From: JAXDAY01 sp034679345
GTDB lineage: Bacteria; Eisenbacteria; RBG-16-71-46; CAIMUX01; VGJL01
NCBI GenBank assembly: GCA_034679345.1
Contig: JAXDAY010000030.1
Span: 62,001 to 126,000 of the forward strand
Direction: 5' to 3'
DNA length: 64,000 nucleotides
In this document: positions 1 through 7,765 of the stretch, in pieces
Layout of the letters: each line of letters starts with the position of its first letter
Numbering within the stretch: position 1 is the stretch's first letter
Position numbers and translations under genes: made by a program
The notes under the pieces: model-generated
The model's database searches: none
Seen by the model: only the letters and a program-made list of their open reading frames with translations
Told to the model about the DNA's origin: nothing

Positions 1-1137
1 GCGCTCGGGTTCTTCGAGGACGTGCAGCTCGATTACCAGCCCACCGGCGAAGGAACCGATGTGGATCTCGTGTTCGTCGTCAAGGAGAAGAGCACCGGCT
101 CGGCGAGCGGGGGCGTAGGCTATTCGAGCGAGACCGGCCTTACGGGATTCGTGCAGCTCGGCCATCCGAACATCTTCGGCAACGGGCAAAGCGTCTCGCT
201 CTCCGTGGAGCGTGGAGGGCGGCGCGAGAACTATGAGATCAGCTTCAACGATCCTTGGGTCTTCGGCACCCCGACGGCCTTCGGATTCGACATCTTCAAC
301 ACCCGAAGGACCCGCGATCTCTACACGGAGACGCGCAAGGGAGGCGGCATCAGCTTCGGCCGCCCCTGGTTCTATCGCTATCCCGATTACACGCGGGTCT
401 ATCTCGGCTACAGCATGGAGGACTACAAGTTCAGCGATTTCGACCCCTCGCTCGAGGAGACGGACTCCGCCTCTGACGGAGTGCCCTTGGCCGACCGGCT
501 GCGCGAGAGCTCGGGGCTGATCAGCAGCACCTATCTCTCTTTCGTGCGCAACTCGACCGACAACCCCTTCGATCCAACGCTGGGCGCCCGCACGACGCTT
601 CGGCTCGAGCTGGCGGGCGGGATCCTCTCTGGGGACCAGCACTATTTCAAGCCGAGCATCGATCACCGGATCTACTTTCAGCCCGTCTGGAGGCCCTCGC
701 TCATGCTCCGCTGGCGGTTGGGATGGCTGGTCCCACTGGGAGACGGGAATGGGGTCCCGAGCACCGAGACCTTCCGGCTGGGCGGAACCCGTCCGTTCGA
801 GTACCTCCGGGGCTACGACGACTACTATGTGGTGCCCGAGGAGAATGTGCGGGGGACCGGTTCGGGACAGGTTCGTTTCCCAGGCGGCAGGGCGATGTTC
901 GGGTTTACCGCCGAGCTGGTCTTGCCGATCGTCAGCCCTCTGAAAACCCTCCTCTTCTACGACGCGGCTGACGTGTGGAACCGCCCTGGAGAGATGAGTT
1001 TCAACGGGCTGAAAGAGGGGCTTGGCGTCGGGCTTCGCTTCGAGATCCCGATGCTCGGTCAGGTAGGATTCGACTATGCATACGGAACAGCCGTGAAGGA
1101 CTGGCGATTCCACTTCATCATCGGATCCGCGTTCTGA
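1..1137 (+). CDS. bamA: BamA/Omp85 outer-membrane assembly factor, C-terminal part
   Basis: The reading frame is already open at base 1, so the 5' end lies outside the window. BamA inserts beta-barrel proteins into the outer membrane. The first residues (ALGFFEDVQ) look like the end of the last POTRA domain, and the remaining ~360 residues are a 16-strand Omp85 barrel with alternating hydrophobic residues. The motif YLRGYDD, after FRLGGTRPFE, fits the conserved (V/L)RG(F/Y) loop 6 that reaches into the barrel. The protein ends in phenylalanine (IIGSAF), as expected of an outer-membrane beta-signal. It is followed by skp and the lpx genes, the classic bamA-skp-lpxD order. Family assignment is firm; only the POTRA part is missing. 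Confidence 0.95.
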   Translation, partial: ALGFFEDVQLDYQPTGEGTDVDLVFVVKEKSTGSASGGVGYSSETGLTGFVQLGHPNIFGNGQSVSLSVERGGRRENYEISFNDPWVFGTPTAFGFDIFNTRRTRDLYTETRKGGGISFGRPWFYRYPDYTRVYLGYSMEDYKFSDFDPSLEETDSASDGVPLADRLRESSGLISSTYLSFVRNSTDNPFDPTLGARTTLRLELAGGILSGDQHYFKPSIDHRIYFQPVWRPSLMLRWRLGWLVPLGDGNGVPSTETFRLGGTRPFEYLRGYDDYYVVPEENVRGTGSGQVRFPGGRAMFGFTAELVLPIVSPLKTLLFYDAADVWNRPGEMSFNGLKEGLGVGLRFEIPMLGQVGFDYAYGTAVKDWRFHFIIGSAF

Positions 1138-1217
1138 GCCGCTTTTCCGCCTCGCCGCTCTCCCGAGAATTGGTTAGGATCCGCTCGCGGACGGCGAGCC
1201 GTACGGGAGGTATCGAC

Positions 1218-1748
1218 ATGCTTCGCAGATTGCGAGTTCTCATCGCTGCGGGCTTCGTCCTGGCTGCCGCGGCCGGGGGAGCCAGCTCACAAGATCTTAA
1301 GATTGGCTTCATCCGCTCGGCGACGATCTTGGACCAGTACCAGGGCGCGCGTGTCGCGACCGAGACCTTCAATCGGGACGTCGAAGCATGGAACCAGGAG
1401 ATGCAGCAGCGTAAGTCGGAGCTCGACCTCATCGGCAAGGCGCTGGAGGCCCAGTCCCCGATGCTCTCCGATGTCTCCCGAAGAGAGAAGGAGCAGGAGT
1501 ATCAACGCAAGTTGAACGAGTACGACCAGTACGTGCAGAGCATCTGGGGGTCAGGGGGGCTCGTCCAGCAACGCAACGAGGAGCTCCTGCGACCGATCGT
1601 CGAGAAGATCCAGAGGATCGCCCGGAAAGTGGCCGAGGAGGACTCCTACGACTTCCTCTTCGACGCTTCCGAGGGAAACCTGATCTACGGAGATCGAGAG
1701 CATGATCTCACCGCTCGGGTGATCGAGCTCTTGAACCAGCCCGAGTAG
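1218..1748 (+). CDS. skp: OmpH/Skp family periplasmic chaperone
   Basis: This 176-residue protein matches the Skp/OmpH family, periplasmic holdases that carry unfolded outer-membrane proteins to BamA. It has a signal peptide (positively charged MLRRLR, then an alanine-rich core ending near residue 24). The start of the mature domain, LKIGFIRSATILDQY, resembles the canonical Skp opening. A long charged helical hairpin follows (roughly residues 45-140), giving the tentacle coiled coil, and the C-terminal strand is DLTARVIELLN. The ATG at 1218 follows GGGAGG. The frame is open further upstream, but that part overlaps bamA and has no signal peptide. The 80-base gap to bamA contains GGTTAGGATCC, which may include a promoter -10. 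Confidence 0.9.
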   Translation: MLRRLRVLIAAGFVLAAAAGGASSQDLKIGFIRSATILDQYQGARVATETFNRDVEAWNQEMQQRKSELDLIGKALEAQSPMLSDVSRREKEQEYQRKLNEYDQYVQSIWGSGGLVQQRNEELLRPIVEKIQRIARKVAEEDSYDFLFDASEGNLIYGDREHDLTARVIELLNQPE

Positions 1749-1760
1749 GAAGCCGTGTCG

Positions 1761-2813
1761 ATGCGCATTACCGTCCGGGAGCTCGCCGCGCGGCTGGGAC
1801 TGGAGTATCGCGGGAACGGAGATGCGGTCCTGAGCGGCGTGGCGGGGATCCGCGAGGCGGGGCCCGGAGATCTCACATTCCTCGGGAACCCGCGGTACGA
1901 GGCCGACATGGCGACCACACGCGCGACGGCGATCATCATGGCCGAGCCGCGAGAATCGATTGCCGCCGCCGTCATCTTGAGCCATCAACCCTACCTTGCC
2001 TTCCTGGAGGCGCTCGGCATCTTCTCCTCGGGGCGCCCCGAGCTCGCGCCCGGCGTGCATGCGACCGCCCTGATCGGCGAGGGGGTTTCACTCGGGGACG
2101 GGGTGGCGATCGGCGCCCATGTCTGGGTCGGTGAGCGGACGACGATCGGCGATGGAACTTCGATCTTCGCGGCATGCTTCGTCGGGAGCGATGTCCGCAT
2201 CGGGAAGGGAACGTTGCTTCATCCGCGCGTCGTGGTCCGAGAAGGGGTCGTGATCGGCGATCGGGTCATCGTGCACGCGGGAGCCGTCATCGGGGATGAT
2301 GGGTTCGGCTTCGTCCGGGACGGCGATGCGATCCGGAAGATCCCCCAGATCGGGACTGTGGAGATCGGCGATGACGTCGAGATCGGAGCAAACGCGACCA
2401 TCGATCGGGCGACGACCGGCGTCACGAGGATCGGTGCGGGCACGAAGATCGACAATCTCGTCCAGATCGCCCACAACGTCCAGGTGGGTCGCAACTCGAT
2501 CTTCTGCGCGCAGGTCGGCGTCTCGGGGAGCACCGTGGTCGGCGATGGCGTCACGCTTGCCGGCCAGGCGGGTCTGGTGGGCCATATCCGCATCGGAGAC
2601 GGCGCCCAGGTCGGGGCTCAGGGCGGGGTGACGAAGTCGGTGCCGGACGGCCAGACCGTTTCGGGCTACCCGGCCCTTCCGCACGCGCAGGCGCGCAGAA
2701 TCTACGCGTCGATGCGCCAGTTGCCGGAGCTTCTTCGGACCTTGCGGGACTTGGGCCGTCGCATCGATCAGCTCGAGAGAGAGTCCGGCCGCACGGAGGA
2801 GGGGAATCGATGA
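1761..2813 (+). CDS. lpxD: UDP-3-O-(3-hydroxyacyl)glucosamine N-acyltransferase
   Basis: LpxD adds the N-linked 3-hydroxyacyl chain to UDP-3-O-acyl-glucosamine, the third step of lipid A synthesis, in the cytoplasm. The N-terminal uridine-binding domain (about residues 1-100) includes the phrase AGPGDLTFLGNPRY. It is followed by many hexapeptide repeats (I/V-G-D/E-G pattern, residues ~105-300) that form the left-handed parallel beta-helix, then a helical C-terminal tail. At about 350 residues the length is normal. The ATG at 1761 sits 10 bases after AGGA. An in-frame GTG at 1755 is possible but too close to that site. The stop overlaps the lpxC start as ATGA, so translation is probably coupled. 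Confidence 0.95.
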   Translation: MRITVRELAARLGLEYRGNGDAVLSGVAGIREAGPGDLTFLGNPRYEADMATTRATAIIMAEPRESIAAAVILSHQPYLAFLEALGIFSSGRPELAPGVHATALIGEGVSLGDGVAIGAHVWVGERTTIGDGTSIFAACFVGSDVRIGKGTLLHPRVVVREGVVIGDRVIVHAGAVIGDDGFGFVRDGDAIRKIPQIGTVEIGDDVEIGANATIDRATTGVTRIGAGTKIDNLVQIAHNVQVGRNSIFCAQVGVSGSTVVGDGVTLAGQAGLVGHIRIGDGAQVGAQGGVTKSVPDGQTVSGYPALPHAQARRIYASMRQLPELLRTLRDLGRRIDQLERESGRTEEGNR

Positions 2814-4126
2814 CGGGCATTCGCCAACGAACGCTCGCGGGGACCGCCTCGTACGAGGGGGTGGGGCTGCACACCGGCTGCACGACACGACTGCGATTCC
2901 TGCCGGCCCCGCCCGAGTCAGGGATTCGATTCATCCGAATCGATCTACCCGGTCGGCCGGTCATCCCCGTCCGCCCGGAGAACGCGGGCAATGCCCGCGA
3001 TCAGATGCGCCGCACGGTGCTGCGCTCCGGCGAGTGCGAAGTGCACACGGTGGAGCATGTCCTTGCGACCGTGAGCGGGCTCGGGATCGACAATGTCGAT
3101 ATCGAGGTCGATGGCCCTGAGGCGCCCGAACCTGTCGAGGGGAGCGCCCGGCCGATCGCCGAGGCGATCCTTGGCGAGGGAATCGTCGAGCAGGATGCGC
3201 CGCGACGCTACTTCGAGATCGAACGCCCTGTCGTCTTCAGCGAGGGCGAGATCCAGATCCTCGGACTCCCCGGCGAAGGGACGCGCATCTCCTTCACGAT
3301 CCAGTTCGAGAATCCGCTCCTGGGGACCCAGCACTGCAGCTTCGAGATCACCCCGGAGATCTTCGCGAAAGAGATCGCTCCGGCGCGGACCTTCGTCCTG
3401 TACGAGGATGTCGAGAAGCTCCGGAAGGCCGGGATGATCAAGGGGGGAACGGTCCACAACGCCGTCGTCGTGAAGGATCGGGAGATCGTTTCCGAGGGGC
3501 CCCTCCGGTTCCCCGACGAGTTCGTGCGGCACAAGGTCCTCGACCTCCTCGGGGACCTTGCGCTGCTCGGCAGGCCCTTCAGGGGGCACGTGATCGCGAT
3601 TCGGAGCGGCCACGACTCCAATGTTCGTTTTGTTCGCGAGCTCGCCGCGGCCGTCGCGGGCCGTTCCGACTACGAGCGGCTTCGGACAGCGGTCCACTAT
3701 GACATCACGGCCATCGAACGGATCATGCCGCACCGCTATCCGATGCTGCTCGTCGATCGCATCCTCCTTCTGGAGGAGCGGCGTCGCGTCGTGGGGCTGA
3801 AGAACGTGACGATCAACGAGCCCTTCTTCGTGGGGCACTTTCCCGGCCATCCGATCATGCCCGCGGTCTTGATCATCGAGTCGATGGCTCAGGCAGGCGG
3901 GGTGCTGCTGCTCCATACGGTCGACGATCCGGATTCGAAGCTCGTCTACTTCATGGGAATCGACAATGCCAAGTTCCGGCGGCCCGTGCTTCCCGGGGAC
4001 CAGCTGGTCCTCGACCTGGAGATGGTTCGCCTCAAGAGCTCGATCTGCAAGATGACGGGTCGGGCATTCGTGATGGGACAGCTCGTGGCGGAGGCCGATC
4101 TGCTCTCGAAGATCGTCGACCGCTAG
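2810..4126 (+). CDS. lpxC/fabZ: Bifunctional UDP-3-O-acyl-GlcNAc deacetylase / (3R)-hydroxyacyl-ACP dehydratase
   Basis: This is a natural fusion of 438 residues. The N-terminal LpxC domain (~1-285) deacetylates UDP-3-O-acyl-GlcNAc, the committed step of lipid A synthesis. Its zinc-site motifs are visible: TVEHVLA, the HKVLDLLGD segment with metal-binding His and Asp, and the later catalytic His in SGHDSN. The C-terminal FabZ domain (~295-438) is a hot-dog dehydratase of fatty-acid synthesis with HRYPMLLVDR, the catalytic-His motif GHFPGHPIMP and the Glu in ESMAQ. The fusion places competing users of 3-hydroxyacyl-ACP in one polypeptide and is characteristic of Bacteroidota/FCB bacteria. It lies between lpxD (4-base overlap) and lpxA. 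Confidence 0.96.
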   Translation: MTGIRQRTLAGTASYEGVGLHTGCTTRLRFLPAPPESGIRFIRIDLPGRPVIPVRPENAGNARDQMRRTVLRSGECEVHTVEHVLATVSGLGIDNVDIEVDGPEAPEPVEGSARPIAEAILGEGIVEQDAPRRYFEIERPVVFSEGEIQILGLPGEGTRISFTIQFENPLLGTQHCSFEITPEIFAKEIAPARTFVLYEDVEKLRKAGMIKGGTVHNAVVVKDREIVSEGPLRFPDEFVRHKVLDLLGDLALLGRPFRGHVIAIRSGHDSNVRFVRELAAAVAGRSDYERLRTAVHYDITAIERIMPHRYPMLLVDRILLLEERRRVVGLKNVTINEPFFVGHFPGHPIMPAVLIIESMAQAGGVLLLHTVDDPDSKLVYFMGIDNAKFRRPVLPGDQLVLDLEMVRLKSSICKMTGRAFVMGQLVAEADLLSKIVDR

Positions 4127-4144
4127 GGCGCGTAGGGGGAGGGG

Positions 4145-4918
4145 ATGCCGAAGATCGACCCGACGGCTCGGGTCTCGCTTCATGCGGAGTTTTCGGATGA
4201 CGTGAAGATCGGGCCCTGGTGCATCGTGGGCAGGGGCGTTCGCCTCGGCCCCGGATGCGTCCTCGACTCGGGTGTCGTGATCGAGGGACCTGCCGAGATC
4301 GGAGCGAGGAACCGTTTCCACCATGGCGCCGTCATCGGCACCGATCCCCAGGACCTGAAGTACCGCGGAGCGCGCTCGTCGTTGCGAATCGGCGATGGGA
4401 ACGTCTTCAGGGAGTACTGCACGGTCAATCGCGCCACGGTCGAAGGGGAAGCGACGGTGATCGGGAACACGAACCTGATCATGGCGTATGCCCATGTCGC
4501 CCATAACTGCATGGTCGGGGACAACGCGGTCATCGCCGGCTCGGTCGCTCTGGCGGGGCACGTGGAGGTCGGCGACTACGCGATCATCGGCGGGGTCACG
4601 CCCGTGCATCAGTTCGTGAAGATCGGGGCGCATTCGATCATCGGCGGGGGATGTCGGGTTCCGAAGGACGTCGTGCCCTTCGTGCGCGCGGCCGGCAATC
4701 CTCTTCGGGTGGCCGGGCTGAACAGCATCGGCCTCGCCCGGCGCGGGTTCAGCGAGGAGACGCGCGCCGAGCTGAAGAAGCTCTATCGCATCTTCTTCCG
4801 CACGACGCTCCTGGTGGACGAAGCCCTTGCCACAATCCGGCGCGAGTGCCGGCCGCTTCCGGAGATCGAGCAGTTCTGCCAGTTCGTCGAGCGTTCGGAG
4901 CGGGGAATCACCCGTTAG
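4145..4918 (+). CDS. lpxA: Acyl-ACP--UDP-N-acetylglucosamine O-acyltransferase
   Basis: LpxA performs the first step of lipid A synthesis, moving a 3-hydroxyacyl chain from ACP to the 3-position of UDP-GlcNAc. The 257-residue length is normal. Hexapeptide repeats fill residues ~5-185. The catalytic-histidine segment HVAHNCMVGDN lies near residue 120, with GGVTPVHQF and GAHSIIGGG after it, then a helical C-terminus (LNSIGLARRGFS). Aligned by eye, the position of E. coli G173 is also glycine, which in that enzyme allows a long (C14) chain; this is inference. The ATG follows GGGGAGGGG. It is 18 bases after lpxC/fabZ and 8 bases before the oxidoreductase gene, in one operon. Confidence 0.95.
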   Translation: MPKIDPTARVSLHAEFSDDVKIGPWCIVGRGVRLGPGCVLDSGVVIEGPAEIGARNRFHHGAVIGTDPQDLKYRGARSSLRIGDGNVFREYCTVNRATVEGEATVIGNTNLIMAYAHVAHNCMVGDNAVIAGSVALAGHVEVGDYAIIGGVTPVHQFVKIGAHSIIGGGCRVPKDVVPFVRAAGNPLRVAGLNSIGLARRGFSEETRAELKKLYRIFFRTTLLVDEALATIRRECRPLPEIEQFCQFVERSERGITR

Positions 4919-4926
4919 GAGGAGAG

Positions 4927-5940
4927 ATGGAGCCCGTCCCGGTCGCGGTCGTGGGTTGCGGGCATCTCGGCACGTTCCACGCTCGCGTCTACTCGCGAGA
5001 CCCCGCCTGCCGACTGATCGCCGTCGCCGACATCATCCCCGAGAGGGCCCAGAAGCTCGCCGCTGAGCTCGGCGTCGAGCCCCTGTACGACGCCTCCATG
5101 GTGATCGGCCGCGTCGCGGCGGCGAGCGTGGCCACGCCAACCCTCACCCACGAGGCGATCGCGGGGATGCTCCTCGCGCAGGGGGTCGACGTCCTGGTGG
5201 AGAAGCCGCTCGCCGCTGATCCGGAAGCCGGGGCTCGCATCGTCGCTGCGGCAAGAAACGCCGGACGCGTCCTCGGCGTGGGGCAGATCGAGCGGTGCAA
5301 CCCCGCCTTCGTCGCAGCCCGCTCGGATCTGAAGTCCCCGCGCTTCATCGAATCGCACCGGCTGGCCAGTTTCGTGCCCCGGTCCCTCGATGTCGATGTC
5401 GTCCTGGATCTCATGATCCACGACATCGATCTCGTCCTCTCGCTCGCCGCCTCTCCCCTCGAGAGGCTTGACGCCATCGGGGTGCCGGTCATCACGCAGG
5501 CGGCCGACATCGCGAACGCGCGACTCCGTTTCGGCGATGGCTCGGTGGCGAATCTCACGGCGAGCCGCGTCTCGGGGCAGCGGATGCGGAAGATCCGCTT
5601 CTTCGAGAGAAACCTCTATCTCTCCGTCGACCTCCAGAATCGAAGGCTCGAGCGCGTGCGGCTCACGCCCCTCTCAACGAGGGAGTCGCCCGAACCGGCC
5701 GCTCCGCCCGAGGCCTTGATGCTCGCCGCCCGCGGGCTCAGGCTCGACCGCGCGAGCGTCGAGATCACCGAAGGGGACGCGCTCGTCAGTCAGCTGGCCG
5801 CCTTCCTGGCGGCCGTCCGTGGCGAGGGGAGGCCGGCCGCGACGGGGGAGGAGGGACTGCGAAGCCTGGAGGTCGCCGTGCGCGTGCGTGAGGCCGTCGC
5901 CACGAGCCTGGCGCGCCTGGGGGAAGTCCGAGCGGGATGA
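4927..5940 (+). CDS. Gfo/Idh/MocA family oxidoreductase of the lipid A operon
   Basis: This 337-residue protein has an N-terminal Rossmann fold (VAVVGCGHLGTFHARVY), the family signature EKPLA near residue 98, and a C-terminal alpha/beta substrate domain with a possible catalytic motif (DLMIHDIDLV). The ATG at 4927 follows a strong AGGAGGAGAG. The frame is open further upstream, but that part runs inside lpxA. It lies between lpxA and lpxB and overlaps lpxB by ATGA, so a role on a UDP-sugar or lipid A precursor is likely. In some bacteria a member of this family, GnnA, oxidises the 3-OH of UDP-GlcNAc next to the aminotransferase GnnB. No GnnB gene is adjacent here, so the substrate stays open. 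Confidence 0.85.
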   Translation: MEPVPVAVVGCGHLGTFHARVYSRDPACRLIAVADIIPERAQKLAAELGVEPLYDASMVIGRVAAASVATPTLTHEAIAGMLLAQGVDVLVEKPLAADPEAGARIVAAARNAGRVLGVGQIERCNPAFVAARSDLKSPRFIESHRLASFVPRSLDVDVVLDLMIHDIDLVLSLAASPLERLDAIGVPVITQAADIANARLRFGDGSVANLTASRVSGQRMRKIRFFERNLYLSVDLQNRRLERVRLTPLSTRESPEPAAPPEALMLAARGLRLDRASVEITEGDALVSQLAAFLAAVRGEGRPAATGEEGLRSLEVAVRVREAVATSLARLGEVRAG

Positions 5941-7064
5941 GCCGCCTCTTCCTCGTCGCAGGAGAGGCCTCCGGGGACCTGCAGGGGGGGCTCCTCGCCG
6001 AGGCGCTCCGCTCGAAGGCTCCGGAAATCCACATCGAGGGGATCGGCGGCGAGGCGATGGAACGAGCCGGCGTCGCTCTCTTCCACCGCAACGATGAGAT
6101 GGGTGTGACCGGGATCGTCGAGGTTGCGCGGCATCTTCCTCGCATCCTGCGGCTGCTGAACGCGGCGGCGCGGCGAATCGAAGAGTCAAAGTCCGAGGCG
6201 GCGATCCTGATCGACTATCCCGATTTCAATCTGCGGCTCGCCGCCCGGCTTCGCCGACGCGGGATCAAGGTCATCTACTACATCTCGCCCCAGCTCTGGG
6301 CCTGGCGCAGGGGAAGGATCGAGACGATCCGCCGCACGGTCGCTCGAATGATCGTCATCTTCCCCTTCGAGGAGGCCCTTTACCGGGAGGCCGGCATCCC
6401 CGTGAGCTACGTCGGGCATCCCCTCGTGGAACGGGTTCGACCATCCAGACCCAGGCCGGAGATCCGAGCGGAGCTTGGAGTGGGGGCCGGGGAGCGCTTG
6501 ATCGTGCTGATGCCCGGAAGCCGAAGGAGCGAGATCTCCCGGATCGCGCCTGTGCTCGATGCCGCGCGCCAGCGTCTCTCGGGACGCCCGGGGCTCCGCT
6601 GGGCGCTTGCTCTCGCTCCGGGGATCGAACGGGAGCTTCTGCCGGAGTCGATGCGATCGGATCCATCGATGCCGGCCCGCGCCGGGGCCACCTACGATCT
6701 TCTCGCCGCTTGCGATCTTGCCGTCGCGGCGTCGGGCACCGCCACCCTCGAGGCGGCGATCCTCGGCGCGCCGATGATCGTCGTCTACAAGATGCACCCG
6801 CTCACGTGGGAGATCGCGCGCCGTCTCGTGAAGGTGGAGCACGTCGCGATGGCGAACCTGGTGGCTGGGAAGCGCATCGTGCCCGAGCTCCTCCAGGGAG
6901 AGGCCGTGCCCGAACGCCTCGCTGACGAGATCCTCCGCTTCCTCGACGATCCTGATCTGCTGCTGCGCACGCGAGAGGCTCTCCTCGAGGCGGCGGCGAA
7001 GCTGGGAGCGGGGGGAGCGAGCGGTCGCGCCGCCGAGGCGGTCCTGGAGGAGATCGCGCGGTGA
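5937..7064 (+). CDS. lpxB: Lipid-A-disaccharide synthase
   Basis: LpxB (GT19) joins UDP-2,3-diacylglucosamine and lipid X to form the lipid A disaccharide on the inner face of the cytoplasmic membrane. The N-terminus LFLVAGEASGDLQGG is the typical LpxB opening. GIGGEAMERAG, YYISPQLWAWRRGR, SYVGHPLVERV and LMPGSRRSEI follow in the usual order, and AASGTATLEAA (near residue 265) is the donor-binding loop. The 375-residue length is normal. Its start overlaps the oxidoreductase stop (ATGA) and its stop overlaps the next start (GTGA). Confidence 0.95.
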   Translation: MSRLFLVAGEASGDLQGGLLAEALRSKAPEIHIEGIGGEAMERAGVALFHRNDEMGVTGIVEVARHLPRILRLLNAAARRIEESKSEAAILIDYPDFNLRLAARLRRRGIKVIYYISPQLWAWRRGRIETIRRTVARMIVIFPFEEALYREAGIPVSYVGHPLVERVRPSRPRPEIRAELGVGAGERLIVLMPGSRRSEISRIAPVLDAARQRLSGRPGLRWALALAPGIERELLPESMRSDPSMPARAGATYDLLAACDLAVAASGTATLEAAILGAPMIVVYKMHPLTWEIARRLVKVEHVAMANLVAGKRIVPELLQGEAVPERLADEILRFLDDPDLLLRTREALLEAAAKLGAGGASGRAAEAVLEEIAR

Positions 7065-7765
7065 AACGACCCGACGCCCAAACCGTTCCGCGCGATCTCA
7101 GCGGCGGCCTCCGGCCCCGACTCGCCGGCGTCCTCGGCGCCGGGTTGGTCCGAGTCCTGGGATCGACCTGGAGGATTGACTGGCTCGATCAGAATGGGGC
7201 ATTGGCCCGACCGTCATGGGATGCGCCTGCGGTCTATGCCTTCTGGCATGGGACGCTTCTCGTGTTGAGCTACAGCCACCGCGCGCGCGGAATCGTGGTC
7301 CTGGTCAGCCGGCACGCGGATGGGGAGTACATCAGCCAGATCATCTGTCGCCTCGGATTCGGGGTCGTGCGGGGCAGCTCGACCCGCGGCGGCCTGAGGG
7401 CGCTTCTGGAGATGGGGCGGGCGGGCAGGGAGGGACATCCCCTGGGGGTCACGCCCGACGGCCCGCGAGGGCCGCGAGCAGTGCTTCAGGCGGGCGTCCT
7501 CCACATCGCCCAGCGAAGCGGGCTGCCGATCGTTCCCCTCGCCGCCTCGGCGGTCCGCCGGACACGGCTCGCATCATGGGACCGGTTCCTGATCCCGCAC
7601 CCATGGAGCCGTGTCGCGATCGTCACGGGAGCGCCGATCCACATCCCTGCCGATCTCGAGCCCTCCATGCTCGAGCCCCAGTGGGGAGCGCAGGTGCGCG
7701 CGGGAATCGAGGCGTGCGAGGAGGTTGCCTCGGCCTGGCGGGCGGAGCGCGCCGGGTCTACATGA
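7061..7765 (+). CDS. DUF374 lysophospholipid acyltransferase-like protein
   Basis: This 234-residue protein belongs to the DUF374 branch of the lysophospholipid acyltransferases. The catalytic HG motif appears in AFWHGTLLVL near residue 65, and the family signature TPDGPRGP near residue 130. A conserved block around GVVRGSSTRGG lies between them. Members of this family include LpxJ, an alternative lipid A secondary acyltransferase of epsilonproteobacteria. The position between lpxB and waaA, with four-base overlaps on both sides, supports a lipid A acylation role, but the acceptor is inference. The start is GTG, with the lpxB stop inside it (GTGA). Confidence 0.8.
   Translation: MKRPDAQTVPRDLSGGLRPRLAGVLGAGLVRVLGSTWRIDWLDQNGALARPSWDAPAVYAFWHGTLLVLSYSHRARGIVVLVSRHADGEYISQIICRLGFGVVRGSSTRGGLRALLEMGRAGREGHPLGVTPDGPRGPRAVLQAGVLHIAQRSGLPIVPLAASAVRRTRLASWDRFLIPHPWSRVAIVTGAPIHIPADLEPSMLEPQWGAQVRAGIEACEEVASAWRAERAGST

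Noticed and set aside
2945..4633. Long antisense open frame (562 codons) across lpxC-fabZ and lpxA
   Set aside because: It mirrors the codon structure of strong, conserved genes on the + strand. Its translation is Asp/Arg/His-rich with no domain, typical of antisense frames in GC-rich DNA.
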